Assembly: GCA_023416995.1 (NCBI GenBank)
Contig: JAEZGI010000030.1
Coordinates: 1 to 33,261 of the forward strand
Length of the DNA: 33,261 bases
DNA from: Bacteroidota bacterium
GTDB taxonomy: Bacteria; Bacteroidota; Bacteroidia; Chitinophagales; Chitinophagaceae
Direction: 5' to 3'
Positions 24,208 through 32,842 of the stretch are shown here, in pieces. The notes under the pieces were generated by a model. That model did not search any database. It worked only from the letters and a program-made list of their open reading frames with translations, and was not told where the DNA came from. Both the position numbers and the translations under genes were made by a program. Positions within the stretch are counted from its first letter, which is position 1, and each line of letters begins with the position of its first letter.

Positions 24208-25389
24208 TTAGTGTTTTAAAGTATACGGGTGAAAGGTGCGCCATGAATGCCAGAACTCCTGCGAGGCCTGGATGGGTTGGAGTCGTTCGCCCTTCATAGA
24301 ACCCTCAATACAATTACCATTCATATCCCACAAAGAACCCGTATTTACATCCTTAAGAACATCCGTATTTGAAGTTGTCTCGAAATTCAATGACTTCCCC
24401 TGCACTGTTCTGTTCCAGGCATGAAATGAAGAGCTGTCCTGCTCCAGCGCGATAAGCAACGGCAGGCCCGGCAATGAATCCTGTATCAACCGCCGACTTA
24501 CCAGCATGTTCCAGTCATACGCTTTAGCTTCTTTACCCGCGTTGATACCAACAACCCACGACTTAAATTGCCATGATGCGGAATCCCTCTTTTCTAACCC
24601 GCTTTTGATGGTGCCATTGTCAAACATCGCAAGGTCGTCGTATTCTTTTTTAAATGAAGGATCGGGTTGCATCACCAGTGTTGCCTGATGCTTGCGCACC
24701 CAGGCGGAAAGCGACATTTGTTGTGAGGGTATTACCTGCAGTTTCTTTCCTTTTAAAGGACCGGCAATGGCTTCTCCGGATACCTGCCGCCACCAGCTTT
24801 TTGTTGAGGCATCCTCAAACATAGCATTGAAATGATCCATTCCCACCAGGCGAAATGTTTCCGGTTTGCCTTCAACGAGCGGATCAAACACACGGCCGGT
24901 GCGGCAAACTGTACAATAAGTTACCATAATCGGTTGTCCTCCCACGGTATCTCGTACCTGGTGATGATAACCGATCAGTTGAATGGGATAAGCCTTTGCT
25001 TCACCATTGATTTCAACTCCCAATACCAGCTTATTATTATCAATAGCGTTGTCAGCAACGGATGCAAAACTTTTTGTTCTGGGCTGATAAAACATCTTCT
25101 CAGCAAGAAACTTAAAGTTGAATGCAAAGAACACAACAGCATAAATTAACAGACCAGCGCCTAATATAATTTTTGGCCATGTTTTCCTGCGTCGGAACAA
25201 AAGAAGCGCAGGGTAAGCAATCATGACAAGTAAGAGTATGCGAACCCAGGTTATATTACGATCGAGCCAGTATGCTATATCGATCGTGTCATTTTTCTGG
25301 CTGCCGGGGAAAGGCATGATAAAATACACTCTTAAGATTTCTGTTGCTATCAACAACAATAACCCAATGATAAGAACTATGTTTTTCAT
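24208..25389 (-). CDS. DUF3179 domain membrane protein
   Basis: A 393-residue protein with three N-terminal transmembrane helices (about 4-22, 46-65 and 74-92) followed by a large soluble domain of the DUF3179 type. The hallmark VTYCTVCRTGRVFDP with Cys159 and Cys162 is present, together with VLGVEINGEAKAYPIQLIGYHHQVRD before it and SLWDMNGNCIEG near the end. The CxxC pair suggests metal binding or redox chemistry, but the family has no firm function that I know. It is divergent from the second susC and lies between two transcription units without an obvious link to xylan use. The 337-bp divergent region holds two dyads. Confidence 0.82.
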   Translation of the reverse strand: MKNIVLIIGLLLLIATEILRVYFIMPFPGSQKNDTIDIAYWLDRNITWVRILLLVMIAYPALLLFRRRKTWPKIILGAGLLIYAVVFFAFNFKFLAEKMFYQPRTKSFASVADNAIDNNKLVLGVEINGEAKAYPIQLIGYHHQVRDTVGGQPIMVTYCTVCRTGRVFDPLVEGKPETFRLVGMDHFNAMFEDASTKSWWRQVSGEAIAGPLKGKKLQVIPSQQMSLSAWVRKHQATLVMQPDPSFKKEYDDLAMFDNGTIKSGLEKRDSASWQFKSWVVGINAGKEAKAYDWNMLVSRRLIQDSLPGLPLLIALEQDSSSFHAWNRTVQGKSLNFETTSNTDVLKDVNTGSLWDMNGNCIEGSMKGERLQPIQASQEFWHSWRTFHPYTLKH

Positions 25390-25397
25390 AGGCTAAA

Positions 25398-25418
25398 CAT
25401 AGTGACTTTTTTACTATG
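25398..25418. promoter_or_regulatory. Dyad CATAGT-N9-ACTATG ahead of the DUF3179 gene
   Basis: Perfect 6-bp arms at 25398-25403 and 25413-25418 span 21 bp, starting 9 bp upstream of the DUF3179 start codon. Position suits an operator or a leader hairpin of that gene. Short AT-rich arms make chance occurrence possible. Confidence 0.25.
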
Positions 25419-25445
25419 ATGCAGAGCTGCCAAATTTTTGTTCGG

Positions 25446-25466
25446 ACCTGATCTTACTGATCAGGT
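25446..25466. promoter_or_regulatory. Dyad ACCTGATC-N5-GATCAGGT
   Basis: Perfect 8-bp arms (25446-25453 and 25459-25466) around TTACT, 57 bp upstream of the DUF3179 start and about 260 bp before susC-2. A 21-bp dyad of this quality in a divergent region is a plausible regulator binding site. The cognate regulator is not in the window. Confidence 0.45.
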
Positions 25467-25726
25467 AATCCATTATTCTAAATTATTTTAATGGATGAGC
25501 CACGGATATCGCTCTTTTATCACTCATCACAGATAAATTTTTTCAATCAAAAAATTCTGTAACTTGGTTTGGATCAGACGATTGTTGCCATGCTAAAGTT
25601 TACAATTCCTTAAAGAAGGGATCATCTTCTTTTGTCGTTGACTCAATACGTTTGCATCAGAATTGGAGTCCGCACCCTCCCTTGGGTTTTAGGCATCTTC
25701 CACCATTACTAACTAAATACTGAACA

Positions 25727-28700
25727 ATGAAAATTGAGCTAAAGCGACTTCGCTACCTGGGTTTGGTTCTGTTGCTCCTTATGGGCATTTCCTATCAAAG
25801 TTTTTCACAAACAAATGCTACCGTTACCGGCACGGTCAAAGACAATGACGGTGCGCCGCTGCCAAATGTTACTGTTGTGGCAACGAGCCAGTCTGATAGC
25901 TCAGTGCAACGTAGCGCGCTTACAGATGATGCCGGTGTGTTCCGTTTGGAGCTTGCTGTGGGCGGGAGTTACCGGTTCACCGTGTCGTTTGTAGGTTATC
26001 AGACGCAAGTGATCACCAACTACACAGTAACTACCGGTCAAAACCGCGCCGTTGCCGTAACCATGGTTCCATCAGCCACGGCTGCGCTGGATGAAGTGAT
26101 CGTGGTGGGTTTCGGTACACAAAAACGACTTAACGCAACAGGCGCTGTTGATCAGATCAGCGCCAAAAATCTTGTTGACAGGCCCATTACCAACCTCACA
26201 CAAGGTCTGCAGGGTATGTTGCCCAACTTAAACTTAAGAATGGCTGATGGTAAACCTACCCAGTCACCAAGCTATAATATCAGGGGTACCACCTCGATAG
26301 GGCAGGGCGGTAACGCGCTGGTATTGATCGACGGGTTTGAAGGCGACCCCAGTTTATTGAATCCAAATGATATTGAAACCGTATCTATACTGAAGGACGC
26401 TGCTTCCGCAGCTATTTATGGTGCTAGAGGGGTGTTCGGTGTTGTTTTGATTACAACAAAAAAAGGTGCCAAAGGTCGCACCAGTGTTAATTATTCCACC
26501 AACGTAGCATTAAAATCGCCTGTTACAAGACCGGATTTTGTTACTGATGGATATACCTGGGCGAAAATGTTTGCAGAGGCTTTTGTAAATGGTGATGGTG
26601 CGTTCCCGCAGAATGCAAACAAAACCCAGAAGTTTTCACAAGCTTACCTGGACGAATTTAAAAGAAGGGCAGAATCGGGCCAGCCATATAATACCGTAGA
26701 AGTAGATCCTGTTACGGGCGAATACACTTATTATGGAAGCACCGATTATTATGCGGCCTTATATAAGGATCACACCCCTGCTTTTGAAAATAATATCTCG
26801 GTAAGTGGTGGTAGTGATAAAGCAACGTTCCTGGTTTCAGGGCGTTTCCTGAAACAAAATGGTCTTTTCCGCTACAACAGCGATGACTATGATATGAAGA
26901 ACATCCGCGCAAGAGGTTCTATCGAAGTGTTCCCATGGCTGACTGTTGAAAACAACATCGACTATTCGAGCATGAACTATCATAACCCGCTGAACGTGGG
27001 TGAGGGCGGCGGTATCTGGAGAAATATTGCCGATGAAGGTAAACCAACCATGCCACTCACAAATCCTGATGGCACGCTCACTTTCGCATCGGCTTATACA
27101 GTGGGCGACTTTATGTATGGTAAAAATGGAATTGATACCCGTCGTGATGTATTAAGAAACATCACAGGGTTAAGAAGCCGCTTTTTCAATAACAAATTCC
27201 GGATCAACGCAGACTTCACTTTCCGTAATACAGAAGAGGGCCGCAACCAGAAACGTGTTCAGGTGCCATATAGCAACTTCCAGGGAGTTACCGCTTATGT
27301 AGGAACAACCACCAACGACCTGCTGTTCGATCAAAGAAGAACCCGTTATTGGGCAACCAACATCTATGCAGAGTATGAAAATGATTTTGGTGATGATCAT
27401 TACTTCAAGGCAATGGTTGGTTATAACTATGAACAATCAACCTATAACCGGCTGGCGGTTCAACGTAACGGGATAATTTTTGAAGATGCTAATGATCTTA
27501 ACCTTGCATTGGGCCAGGCAATTACTACCGGTGGTGGTTATGAGCAATGGGCGATTCTCGGTGGTTTCTCAAGATTAAACTATGCGTTCAAAGATCGTTA
27601 CCTGATCGAGGTGAATGCGCGTTATGACGGATCATCCAAGTTTCCATCAAACCAGCAGTATGGTTTCTTCCCATCTATCTCTGCAGGTTGGAGAATTAAC
27701 AAAGAAGGATTCTGGAACGTATCTCCGGACCTGATTTCTGATCTGAAAATAAGAGGATCGTACGGATCGCTCGGTAATGGTAATATCGCTTCTTACCAGT
27801 TCCAGGAACTGTTTTCAATCAGGCAGTCTGGCATGATCCTCGGCGGAACAAGGCCTCAGATCACCAGCAATCCGAACGTACTTCCTGAAGGATTAACCTG
27901 GGAAACTTCTACAACCACCAACGTTGGTTTAGACATAACCTTGCTGGCTGGCCGTCTAAGTTTTGTGGGGGATGCTTATGTGCGTAAAACCACAGACATG
28001 TTTACGTTTGGTCTTACGCCGCCTGCCACATTCGGTGCTGATGTTCCAAAAGGAAACTATGCTGATCTTACCACAAGAGGTTGGGAAGCTTCTTTAACCT
28101 GGAACGATAAAATTGGAAGCGGAAGCAAACCGGTACGTTATAATGTGCGGGTGGTATTATCTGACAACAAAACAAAAATCGATCGTTACAATAACCCTGA
28201 AAAACTGCTGAACGATTATTACGAAGGACAAACAATCGGTGAGATCTGGGGTTACGAAACAGAAGGGTTTTTTATTGACCAGGCTGACATAGATGCACAT
28301 GCGAAACAAAATCCGCAGATGCGCGCTTCCCCTACCGGTTTGTGGTTCCCGGGAGATATTAAGTTGCGGGACCTGAATAAAGACGGATTAATTAATGTTG
28401 GTGAAAACAAAGCGGATAAATCTGGCGACAGAAGAATTATCGGAAACTCTACGCCAAGATATATGTTTGGGTTAAACCTCGGTGCTGACTGGAACAATTT
28501 TTCATTTTCCGTATTCTTCCAGGGTGTAGGCAAACAACAATGGTATCCAAGTACAGAAACTGAAATGTTCTGGGGTCAATACAACCGTCCTTACAACAAC
28601 ATACCAACGTTCCATTTGGGTAATATGTGGACGCCTGACAATCCCAACGCTTATTTCCCAAGAACTATGTCAAGGGCCGCGTCCAGCAACACCAACCGTA

Positions 28701-29008
28701 CGCTTGGTATTGCACAGACCCGCTACCTGCAGAATGTGGCTTATGTAAGAATGAAAAACGTTCAGATTGGTTATAGCCTGCCTACAAAATGGATCAGTCG
28801 CATCGGTGCCCGTAGCCTGAGGGTTTATTTCTCTGGTGAAAATCTTCTCACTTATTCTCCAATGTATAAGATTGTCAAGAACACCATCGATGTTGAAAAC
28901 GCTACGCAGTTTGCTGATCAGGATCTGAATAATAACCCTTCAAACGGTAATGGATATAACTACCCATTGCTGAAGAGTTTTTCATTTGGATTGAACGTAG
29001 GATTTTAA
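25727..29008 (+). CDS. SusC-family TonB-dependent outer-membrane transporter (second pair)
   Basis: A 1093-residue SusC-type receptor. Signal peptide 1-27 (SFS-Q), carboxypeptidase-D-like domain (about 32-113, VTGTVKDNDGAPLPNVTVVA), TonB-box-like DEVIVVGFGTQKRLNATGAV (122-141), plug with LTQGLQGMLPNLNL and DAASAAIYGARGVFGVVLITT (223-243), then the beta-barrel ending FGLNVGF. It lacks an STN domain. It is a paralogue of the xylan SusC but clearly diverged, with PNLNLR where the xylan SusC has PGVEMA. Its susD partner follows after 17 bp. No enzyme accompanies the pair, so the substrate is uncertain; a different xylan fragment or a neighbouring plant polysaccharide are options. Confidence 0.92.
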   Translation: MKIELKRLRYLGLVLLLLMGISYQSFSQTNATVTGTVKDNDGAPLPNVTVVATSQSDSSVQRSALTDDAGVFRLELAVGGSYRFTVSFVGYQTQVITNYTVTTGQNRAVAVTMVPSATAALDEVIVVGFGTQKRLNATGAVDQISAKNLVDRPITNLTQGLQGMLPNLNLRMADGKPTQSPSYNIRGTTSIGQGGNALVLIDGFEGDPSLLNPNDIETVSILKDAASAAIYGARGVFGVVLITTKKGAKGRTSVNYSTNVALKSPVTRPDFVTDGYTWAKMFAEAFVNGDGAFPQNANKTQKFSQAYLDEFKRRAESGQPYNTVEVDPVTGEYTYYGSTDYYAALYKDHTPAFENNISVSGGSDKATFLVSGRFLKQNGLFRYNSDDYDMKNIRARGSIEVFPWLTVENNIDYSSMNYHNPLNVGEGGGIWRNIADEGKPTMPLTNPDGTLTFASAYTVGDFMYGKNGIDTRRDVLRNITGLRSRFFNNKFRINADFTFRNTEEGRNQKRVQVPYSNFQGVTAYVGTTTNDLLFDQRRTRYWATNIYAEYENDFGDDHYFKAMVGYNYEQSTYNRLAVQRNGIIFEDANDLNLALGQAITTGGGYEQWAILGGFSRLNYAFKDRYLIEVNARYDGSSKFPSNQQYGFFPSISAGWRINKEGFWNVSPDLISDLKIRGSYGSLGNGNIASYQFQELFSIRQSGMILGGTRPQITSNPNVLPEGLTWETSTTTNVGLDITLLAGRLSFVGDAYVRKTTDMFTFGLTPPATFGADVPKGNYADLTTRGWEASLTWNDKIGSGSKPVRYNVRVVLSDNKTKIDRYNNPEKLLNDYYEGQTIGEIWGYETEGFFIDQADIDAHAKQNPQMRASPTGLWFPGDIKLRDLNKDGLINVGENKADKSGDRRIIGNSTPRYMFGLNLGADWNNFSFSVFFQGVGKQQWYPSTETEMFWGQYNRPYNNIPTFHLGNMWTPDNPNAYFPRTMSRAASSNTNRTLGIAQTRYLQNVAYVRMKNVQIGYSLPTKWISRIGARSLRVYFSGENLLTYSPMYKIVKNTIDVENATQFADQDLNNNPSNGNGYNYPLLKSFSFGLNVGF

Positions 29009-29025
29009 AGATTAAATATTAAACA

Positions 29026-30804
29026 ATGAGAACATTATATATAGCAATTCTATTTGCAGGTATAGCATTCGGATCGTGTACAAAACTTGACCAGGTGCCG
29101 CAATCATCTGCTTCTAAAGAAGCCGTGTTTGGATCAGAGAATGGTTTGAAATTATATACCAATTCATTTTATAACATGGGCTTCCTCCCCAGGTTATCAA
29201 CCACAAGAGATGAGATGTCTGATTATCTCGCTGTAAGAGCGGTGCAGGATTTTATCCGTGAAGGAGGTTTCGGCGCCAATAATAGCTCGGGCTGGGACTG
29301 GAGAGATTTAAGAAACATCAATTATTTCATTGAGAACAACAACAACCCTGCTGTGCCTGAGGCGATCAGGAACAACTATACTGGTATTGCGCGTTATTAC
29401 AGGGCTTATTTCTACATGGAAAAAGTAAAACGTTTTGGTGATGTGCCCTGGATCGGTAAAGCCTTGAACATAGATGATCCTGCGCTTACAGCCGGTCGTG
29501 ATTCAAGAGAACTTGTTATGGATTCTGTATTGGCTGATCTGGATTATGCATGTGCCAATATTACCACCACTAATGATCCGACTCGTACTACTATTACCAA
29601 GTGGGTTGCTTATGCATTTAAATCGAGGGTTTGTCTTTTTGAAGGCACTTTCCGGAAATACCACACTGAATTAAATCTCACCGGTTCTGCAAACAGATGG
29701 CTCGAGCAAGCAGCACTTGCAGCAGAAGAAGTGATCAAAAACGGCGGATATGCTATTAATACAAATGGCGGTCCCGGCGTTTCATACCGCCAGGTGTTCA
29801 CCAGTAATACGCCTGTAGCCACTGAGGTTTTGCAGGCTGCTGTAGCTGATGTTGCCCTGGGTGTGTTGGGTGATGCCAACTGGTGGTGGACAAGTGGTAC
29901 CTACGGTGCGAAGGCCAGTTTCACCCGCACCTTTATTAACACTTATCTGAACCTTGATGGTACGCCATTCACCAACAATCCTGGTTATGCTACCACTTTG
30001 TTTAAAGATGAGGTAAAGAATCGTGATCTGCGTTTGAAACAAACAATTCGCGCAGGAGATTATAAGAGGATCAATAATGGCCAGTCGGTTCCTGCACCAC
30101 CTGTTTTCTCGTATACGTTTACGGGTTATCAGCCCATAAAGATGACTTTGGATAATGCGGCAATTGATGCGGGTGCCTTAAATACAAATGCCGTTCCTTT
30201 ATTCAGGTATGCAGAAGTGTTGTTGAATTATGCAGAAGCAAAGGCAGAGTTAGGAACATTAACCGATGCTGATTGGGCGTTGACCGTTGGCGTATTGAGG
30301 GCAAGAGGTGGCATCACTGCTGGTCTTGCTGCAAAACCGGCTGTTGCGGATCCTTATCTGGTTGCAAATTATTTTCCTGGCATAACTGATCCCAGCATTC
30401 TTGAAATAAGAAGAGAAAGAGGGATTGAGTTGAGTCTGGAAGGTTTCCGTTTCGCAGATATCCTGAGATGGAAAAGAGGAGAATTGATGACACAGGATTG
30501 GAACGGTATGTATGTGCCATCATTGAATACCCCGCTTGATCTGAATGAAGATGGCATTCTCGATGTTGCCTTCTACCAGGGTGCACGTCCTTCTCCTGCG
30601 GTTCCGGGCGTAACTTATGTTGATGTGTCGCCGCAGATCGGTAGTGCTATTAATTCATTGCGATTGAAGAATAACACTTCTGGTGAGTTGATCTGGATGG
30701 ATGAGATCAACAGGGTTTGGAACGACAGGAATTATTATTATCCGATTCCGTTGAATGATTTGCAGCGTAACCCGAATCTGGGTCAGAACCCGGGTTGGCA
30801 GTAA
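29026..30804 (+). CDS. SusD/RagB-family surface glycan-binding lipoprotein (second pair)
   Basis: A 592-residue SusD homologue. The lipoprotein signal ends at FGSC with Cys18, followed by TKLDQVPQSSASKEAVFGSE. Helical repeats include IRNNYTGIARYYRAYFYMEKVKRFGDVPWI, and the C-terminal half carries PLFRYAEVLLNYAEAKAELG, LRARGGI, ILEIRRERGIELSLEGFRFADILRWKRGE and the family ending NPNLGQNPGWQ. It begins 17 bp after the second susC and is closed by a strong terminator 32 bp after its stop, so the pair forms a two-gene unit. The ligand cannot be inferred from sequence. Confidence 0.92.
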   Translation: MRTLYIAILFAGIAFGSCTKLDQVPQSSASKEAVFGSENGLKLYTNSFYNMGFLPRLSTTRDEMSDYLAVRAVQDFIREGGFGANNSSGWDWRDLRNINYFIENNNNPAVPEAIRNNYTGIARYYRAYFYMEKVKRFGDVPWIGKALNIDDPALTAGRDSRELVMDSVLADLDYACANITTTNDPTRTTITKWVAYAFKSRVCLFEGTFRKYHTELNLTGSANRWLEQAALAAEEVIKNGGYAINTNGGPGVSYRQVFTSNTPVATEVLQAAVADVALGVLGDANWWWTSGTYGAKASFTRTFINTYLNLDGTPFTNNPGYATTLFKDEVKNRDLRLKQTIRAGDYKRINNGQSVPAPPVFSYTFTGYQPIKMTLDNAAIDAGALNTNAVPLFRYAEVLLNYAEAKAELGTLTDADWALTVGVLRARGGITAGLAAKPAVADPYLVANYFPGITDPSILEIRRERGIELSLEGFRFADILRWKRGELMTQDWNGMYVPSLNTPLDLNEDGILDVAFYQGARPSPAVPGVTYVDVSPQIGSAINSLRLKNNTSGELIWMDEINRVWNDRNYYYPIPLNDLQRNPNLGQNPGWQ

Positions 30805-30835
30805 TGGATTAAAGTCGACATTCTTTTAAAACATC

Positions 30836-30877
30836 AATGGATCCTCCGAACGTTTTGTTTGGAGGATCCATTTTTTT
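30836..30877 (+). terminator. Rho-independent terminator after susD-2
   Basis: AATGGATCCTCC (30836-30847) pairs perfectly with GGAGGATCCATT (30861-30872) and the stem extends inward with a G-U pair; a run of T follows to 30877. It ends the second susCD unit. Confidence 0.85.
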
Positions 30878-31405
30878 GGGATGAAGTGTCGTTGAGCATT
30901 TAGCAGGTGGAGATTTGCGCGCTTGAAGCGGGTTTTCTAGAAAGACGGCCGTTGATGTAAGCGCATGGTGAAGGAGGCTGTTAGTTCTATTCTTCTATGT
31001 CTTTTCCGTGACCCATCAATTTTCATAGAATTAGTATACGCTGTATTTGCGCGCATATTGGTTACCGATTAACAGTACAGAAATAACAGCTTTCACAGAC
31101 AGCCAGTCCTGCTAATCAGATAGAAGATTTTGCATGAGTCATTTAGTTTTCTGAGGACTCAGTTTTCCCGGCGGCGGGGGGCTTGATTTTCAGGAATTGT
31201 AAAATGATTGATTTCCCGGTCATTTTGACCCGTTTTTGACTGGTATGCCACCCATGATTGAGCTTTCAGCCATTTTCGGATCATTTTGGGTGACATCTAA
31301 GTCATTTTAAAAATCCATTTGTTTGAACCCCGGCTTCCCATGCCCGTCAGAAAAAATTCTCTCATGATGTTTTGATAACCGTAGTTGACAACCCTCGTTC
31401 TTGTT
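30878..31405. other. Gene-free stretch upstream of the Fic leader array
   Basis: No reading frame with recognisable protein features lies here. The last 200 bp are enriched in CATTTT motifs (31221, 31271, 31282, 31303), including GGTCA-TTT-TGACC at 31218-31230, whose GTCA/TGAC halves echo those in the downstream array. The first 320 bp show nothing I can name. No convincing promoter was identified for the Fic gene. Confidence 0.4.
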
Positions 31406-31610
31406 TTCGTATCAAATAAGGGCAAAGTTATTTCGATGATTACACGAATATTCATTGTTTTCGTGTCAAATAATGACACATTCATCTCGATGATGAGACG
31501 AATTTTATTCTTTTCGTGTCAAAAATGACATGTTTAATTCGCTCATGCCACGAAAAAGCGCTATATTCGTGTCAAAATATGCCATGAATAAGCGGTTTAT
31601 TCGTGGCAGG
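31406..31610. repeat. Array of about 53-bp repeats with nested dyads upstream of the Fic gene
   Basis: TTCGTRTCAAA recurs at 31406, 31460, 31513 and 31566 (steps 54, 53, 53), with a shorter TTCGTGGCA at 31600. Between copies ACGAA occurs at 31444, 31498 and 31550, so each junction forms ACGAA-N10/11-TTCGT dyads of 20-21 bp. Inside units GTGTCA and TGACAC are also paired (perfect at 31463-31479; near-copies at 31517 and 31570). The sequence between the conserved blocks diverges. Regular spacing near five helical turns suggests multiple protein-binding sites; a decayed mobile repeat is the alternative. Confidence 0.75.
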
Positions 31611-31615
31611 AGGAG
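31580..31615 (+). promoter_or_regulatory. Leader hairpin abutting a strong Shine-Dalgarno of the Fic gene
   Basis: TGCCATGAATAA (31580-31591) pairs over 12 bp with TTATTCGTGGCA (31597-31608), with one G-U pair and loop GCGGT. The stem's last base is the first A of AGGAGGAG (31608-31615), 3 bp before the Fic ATG at 31619. Such a strong Shine-Dalgarno is unusual in this phylum, and the hairpin could tune access to it. Confidence 0.6.
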
Positions 31616-31618
31616 CTA

Positions 31619-32716
31619 ATGTATATACATGAACATCTGGACTGGCCCGGCTTCACCTGGCAAAAGGACCAATTAGCAGGTCTGCTGACGGGTGTGCGTT
31701 ACCGGCAGGGGCGGTTGATTGGACATATGGAGGCACTTGGATTTGCCTTACGTGAGGAAGCTATGTTGCAAACACTTACGCAGGAAGTAATTAAAAGCAG
31801 TGAAATAGAGGGCGAAGTGTTGAACCAGGACCAGGTGCGCTCTTCGCTTGCAAGACGGCTTGGGATCGAGATTGCGGGCAGTGTTCCTGCAGATCGGAAT
31901 GTGGAAGGAGTAGTTGAGATGATGCTGGATGCAACACAAAATTTTGAGCAGCCACTCACAGAGGATCGTTTATTCGGATGGCACTCGGCCCTTTTTCCAA
32001 CCGGGCGAAGCGGTATGCATAGGATCACGGTAGGCGGCTGGCGCACGGGCGAACGTGGACCTATGCAGGTTGTTTCTGGCGGAATCGGGAAGGAGAAGGT
32101 CCATTTTGAAGCACCTGGTGCGGAACTTGTTCCTAAGGAAATGACGCGGTTCCTGGAATGGTTCAATACAAACAATGAGGACGACCCGGTTTTAAAAGCA
32201 GCTATTGCACATCTTTGGTTTGTGACGATACATCCTTTTGAAGATGGTAATGGTCGGATTGCGCGTGCTATTGCAGATATGCAACTGGCTCGTGCCGATG
32301 AAAGTCCACAGCGTTTTTATAGTATGTCTACCCAGATCAGGAAAGAACGGAAAGACTATTATGATATCCTTGAAGCAACGCAAAAGGGTTCTTTAAATAT
32401 CACAGATTGGTTAACCTGGTTTCTGGAATGCCTGGATCGTGCATTTGCGGGTACGGGAGAAATTCTTTCCAATGTGCTTGTAAAAGCAAGATTTTGGGAG
32501 AAGCATGCCGGTGTAACATTAAATGATCGTCAGAAGCTGGTAGTGAATCGCATGTTAAATGGCATAGAGGGAAAGATGACCTCATCGAAATGGGCGAAGA
32601 TGGCGAAGTGTTCAAAGGAAACTGCTATCCGCGACATCCAGGATCTAATCAGCAAAGAAATTATAATTAAAGAAGAAGCCGGTGGGCGCAGCACAAGTTA
32701 TGTGCTGGCTGCATAA
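31619..32716 (+). CDS. Fic-domain protein with N-terminal DUF4172-like region and C-terminal winged helix
   Basis: A 365-residue Fic protein, probably an AMP-transferase that modifies a protein hydroxyl group using ATP. The N-terminal part (MYIHEHLDWPGFTWQKDQLA...) resembles DUF4172. It includes an inhibitory helix matching (S/T)xxxE(G/N): Ser60 to Glu64-Gly65 in IKSSEIEGE, the arrangement of class II self-inhibited Fic proteins. The complete Fic motif HPFEDGNGRIAR (205-216) carries catalytic His205. The flap region is near residues 133-150. A helix-turn-helix-like C-terminus (SSKWAKMAKCSKETAIRDIQDLISKEIIIKE, about 322-352) could bind DNA or serve as a scaffold. It has a very strong Shine-Dalgarno and no partner antitoxin gene next to it. 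The target is unknown. Confidence 0.9.
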   Translation: MYIHEHLDWPGFTWQKDQLAGLLTGVRYRQGRLIGHMEALGFALREEAMLQTLTQEVIKSSEIEGEVLNQDQVRSSLARRLGIEIAGSVPADRNVEGVVEMMLDATQNFEQPLTEDRLFGWHSALFPTGRSGMHRITVGGWRTGERGPMQVVSGGIGKEKVHFEAPGAELVPKEMTRFLEWFNTNNEDDPVLKAAIAHLWFVTIHPFEDGNGRIARAIADMQLARADESPQRFYSMSTQIRKERKDYYDILEATQKGSLNITDWLTWFLECLDRAFAGTGEILSNVLVKARFWEKHAGVTLNDRQKLVVNRMLNGIEGKMTSSKWAKMAKCSKETAIRDIQDLISKEIIIKEEAGGRSTSYVLAA

Positions 32717-32842
32717 TTATTAAACCTGTTGTGCCTGCGCACTATGGGCGGAGAAAGACGGTCCAAAGTACGCCGACAACAGCTGCTGCCGCTACACTTT
32801 GATCATAGTTTTTCCGGAGATGTCATTATTAAACTTATATCA

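Larger units (their letters stand above)
25390..25726. other. Divergent intergenic region between DUF3179 gene and susC-2
   Basis: No gene is seen in these 337 bp. They contain two dyads (25398-25418 and 25446-25466), listed separately, and a weak hairpin AAAGAAG (25612-25618)/CTTCTTT (25626-25632) in the likely susC-2 leader. No copy of the xylan-locus LacI operator is present. A TTTG at 25568-25571 could be a -33 element, but no convincing -7 box follows at the right distance. Confidence 0.4.

Noticed and set aside
31406..31610. Plasmid-type replication iterons
   Set aside because: Regular repeats could suggest an origin, but no replication initiator gene, DnaA boxes or AT-rich unwinding region with a partner gene was seen.
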